DNA from: Sphaerisporangium sp040685555
GTDB lineage: Bacteria; Actinomycetota; Actinomycetes; Streptosporangiales; Streptosporangiaceae
Reading direction: 5' to 3'
DNA length: 64,000 bases
Assembly: GCF_040685555.1 (NCBI RefSeq)
Contig: NZ_JBFBIK010000008.1
Location: 1 to 64,000 of the forward strand
Positions 63,793 through 64,000 of the stretch are shown piece by piece; position 1 is the stretch's first letter; every line of letters starts with the position of its first letter. Below the pieces are notes generated by a model, which saw only the letters and a list, made by a program, of their open reading frames with translations, was not told where the DNA came from and ran no database searches. The translations under genes and the position numbers were made by a program.

Positions 63793-64000
63793 GGGACTAC
63801 CGCGCCCGCCTCCACTACCTCAACGAGGTGATCCCCCTGCTCTACCCCTCCGCGCCGTCCCTCACCTCGGCCCCGCCCTCTAACGGTGCCTCTGGCCCGA
63901 CATCCGTCCACGCTTCCTCCGAACCCTCAGGGTCCTCATTCGACTCTGGTTCGGACGTGAACCTGGCTGGAGTCCCCGCACCCGGCCCCGTTCCAGGTCC
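63789..64000 (+). CDS. start of a gene cut by the window edge
   Basis: ATG 63789 overlaps the previous stop by 4 bases (ATGA) and the frame stays open to 64000: MRDYRARLHYLNEVIPLLYP, then a Ser/Pro/Gly-rich stretch. Too little is present to identify the family; by position it is a polysaccharide export or glycosyltransferase gene. Confidence 0.6.
   Translation, partial: MRDYRARLHYLNEVIPLLYPSAPSLTSAPPSNGASGPTSVHASSEPSGSSFDSGSDVNLAGVPAPGPVPG

Overview
The window is high-GC DNA (about 70% by eye) from a filamentous-type actinobacterium. The evidence is strongly G/C-ending codons, GTG starts, TAnnnT -10 boxes placed 6-8 bases before start codons (leaderless genes), a class A penicillin-binding protein with a Pro/Gly/Asn-rich tail, F420-type flavoproteins, a SigE-type sigma factor and an actinobacterial NDH-2. 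The gene families and the style of the IS and intron remnants point to Streptosporangiales or relatives; that placement is an inference.

Region 1 (1-2133) is a thioredoxin-domain (YyaL/DUF255) gene. Region 2 (2127 to about 18900) looks like an acquired island of visibly lower GC. On the left it starts with the tail of an IS5-type transposase fused directly to a scrap of a group II intron reverse transcriptase, then degenerate DNA. Two catabolic operons follow. Operon A (3411-10619) encodes an APC permease, a YhfX-type PLP enzyme, a threonine-synthase-like PLP enzyme, a cyclase-family hydrolase, a PfkB kinase, a gutted KDPG aldolase, an SDR dehydrogenase and RidA. Operon B (10867-16854) encodes a ribose-type ABC importer (Tat lipoprotein, double ATPase, permease) and an N,N-dimethylformamidase-large-subunit-like protein. 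A LacI-family regulator (17450-18472) closes the island. A perfect 24-bp palindrome lies on the operon A promoter and related 18-bp sites lie before operon B and upstream of lacI, so one regulator probably controls the whole set. The substrate is unknown; an amide- or amino-substituted sugar or amino acid derivative is a guess. The lacI gene carries three rare TTA codons.

Region 3 (18904-43348) is core genome: a penicillin-binding protein, Lrp regulator and hpd pair, RDD protein, M1 peptidase, threonine dehydratase, ROK kinase, FIST sensor, a MoxR/Mg-chelatase-type ATPase with its VWA partner, cystathionine gamma-synthase and beta-synthase (transsulfuration), a histidine kinase that has lost its phospho-accepting segment, an SGNH esterase, a PQQ-like lipoprotein, a thiolase, an F420/PPOX protein and a Bax-inhibitor-1 protein.

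Region 4 (43544-58167) starts with an odd tRNA gene: a short-variable-loop body with a UAA anticodon. It is followed on the minus strand by NDH-2, a family 5 uracil-DNA glycosylase, Ppx/GppA, DUF501, a FtsB/DivIC-like protein, enolase, MazG, a SurA-like lipoprotein and Mfd with a possible 36-codon coupled leader. Then come a methyltransferase and a SigE-type sigma factor coupled to a WD40-like membrane protein.

Region 5 (58409-64000) has an APS kinase with a vestigial ATP sulfurylase half, a membrane-anchored GH26-like glycosidase, and the start of a polysaccharide locus (Wzz-like protein, O-antigen-ligase-like protein and a gene cut by the window edge).
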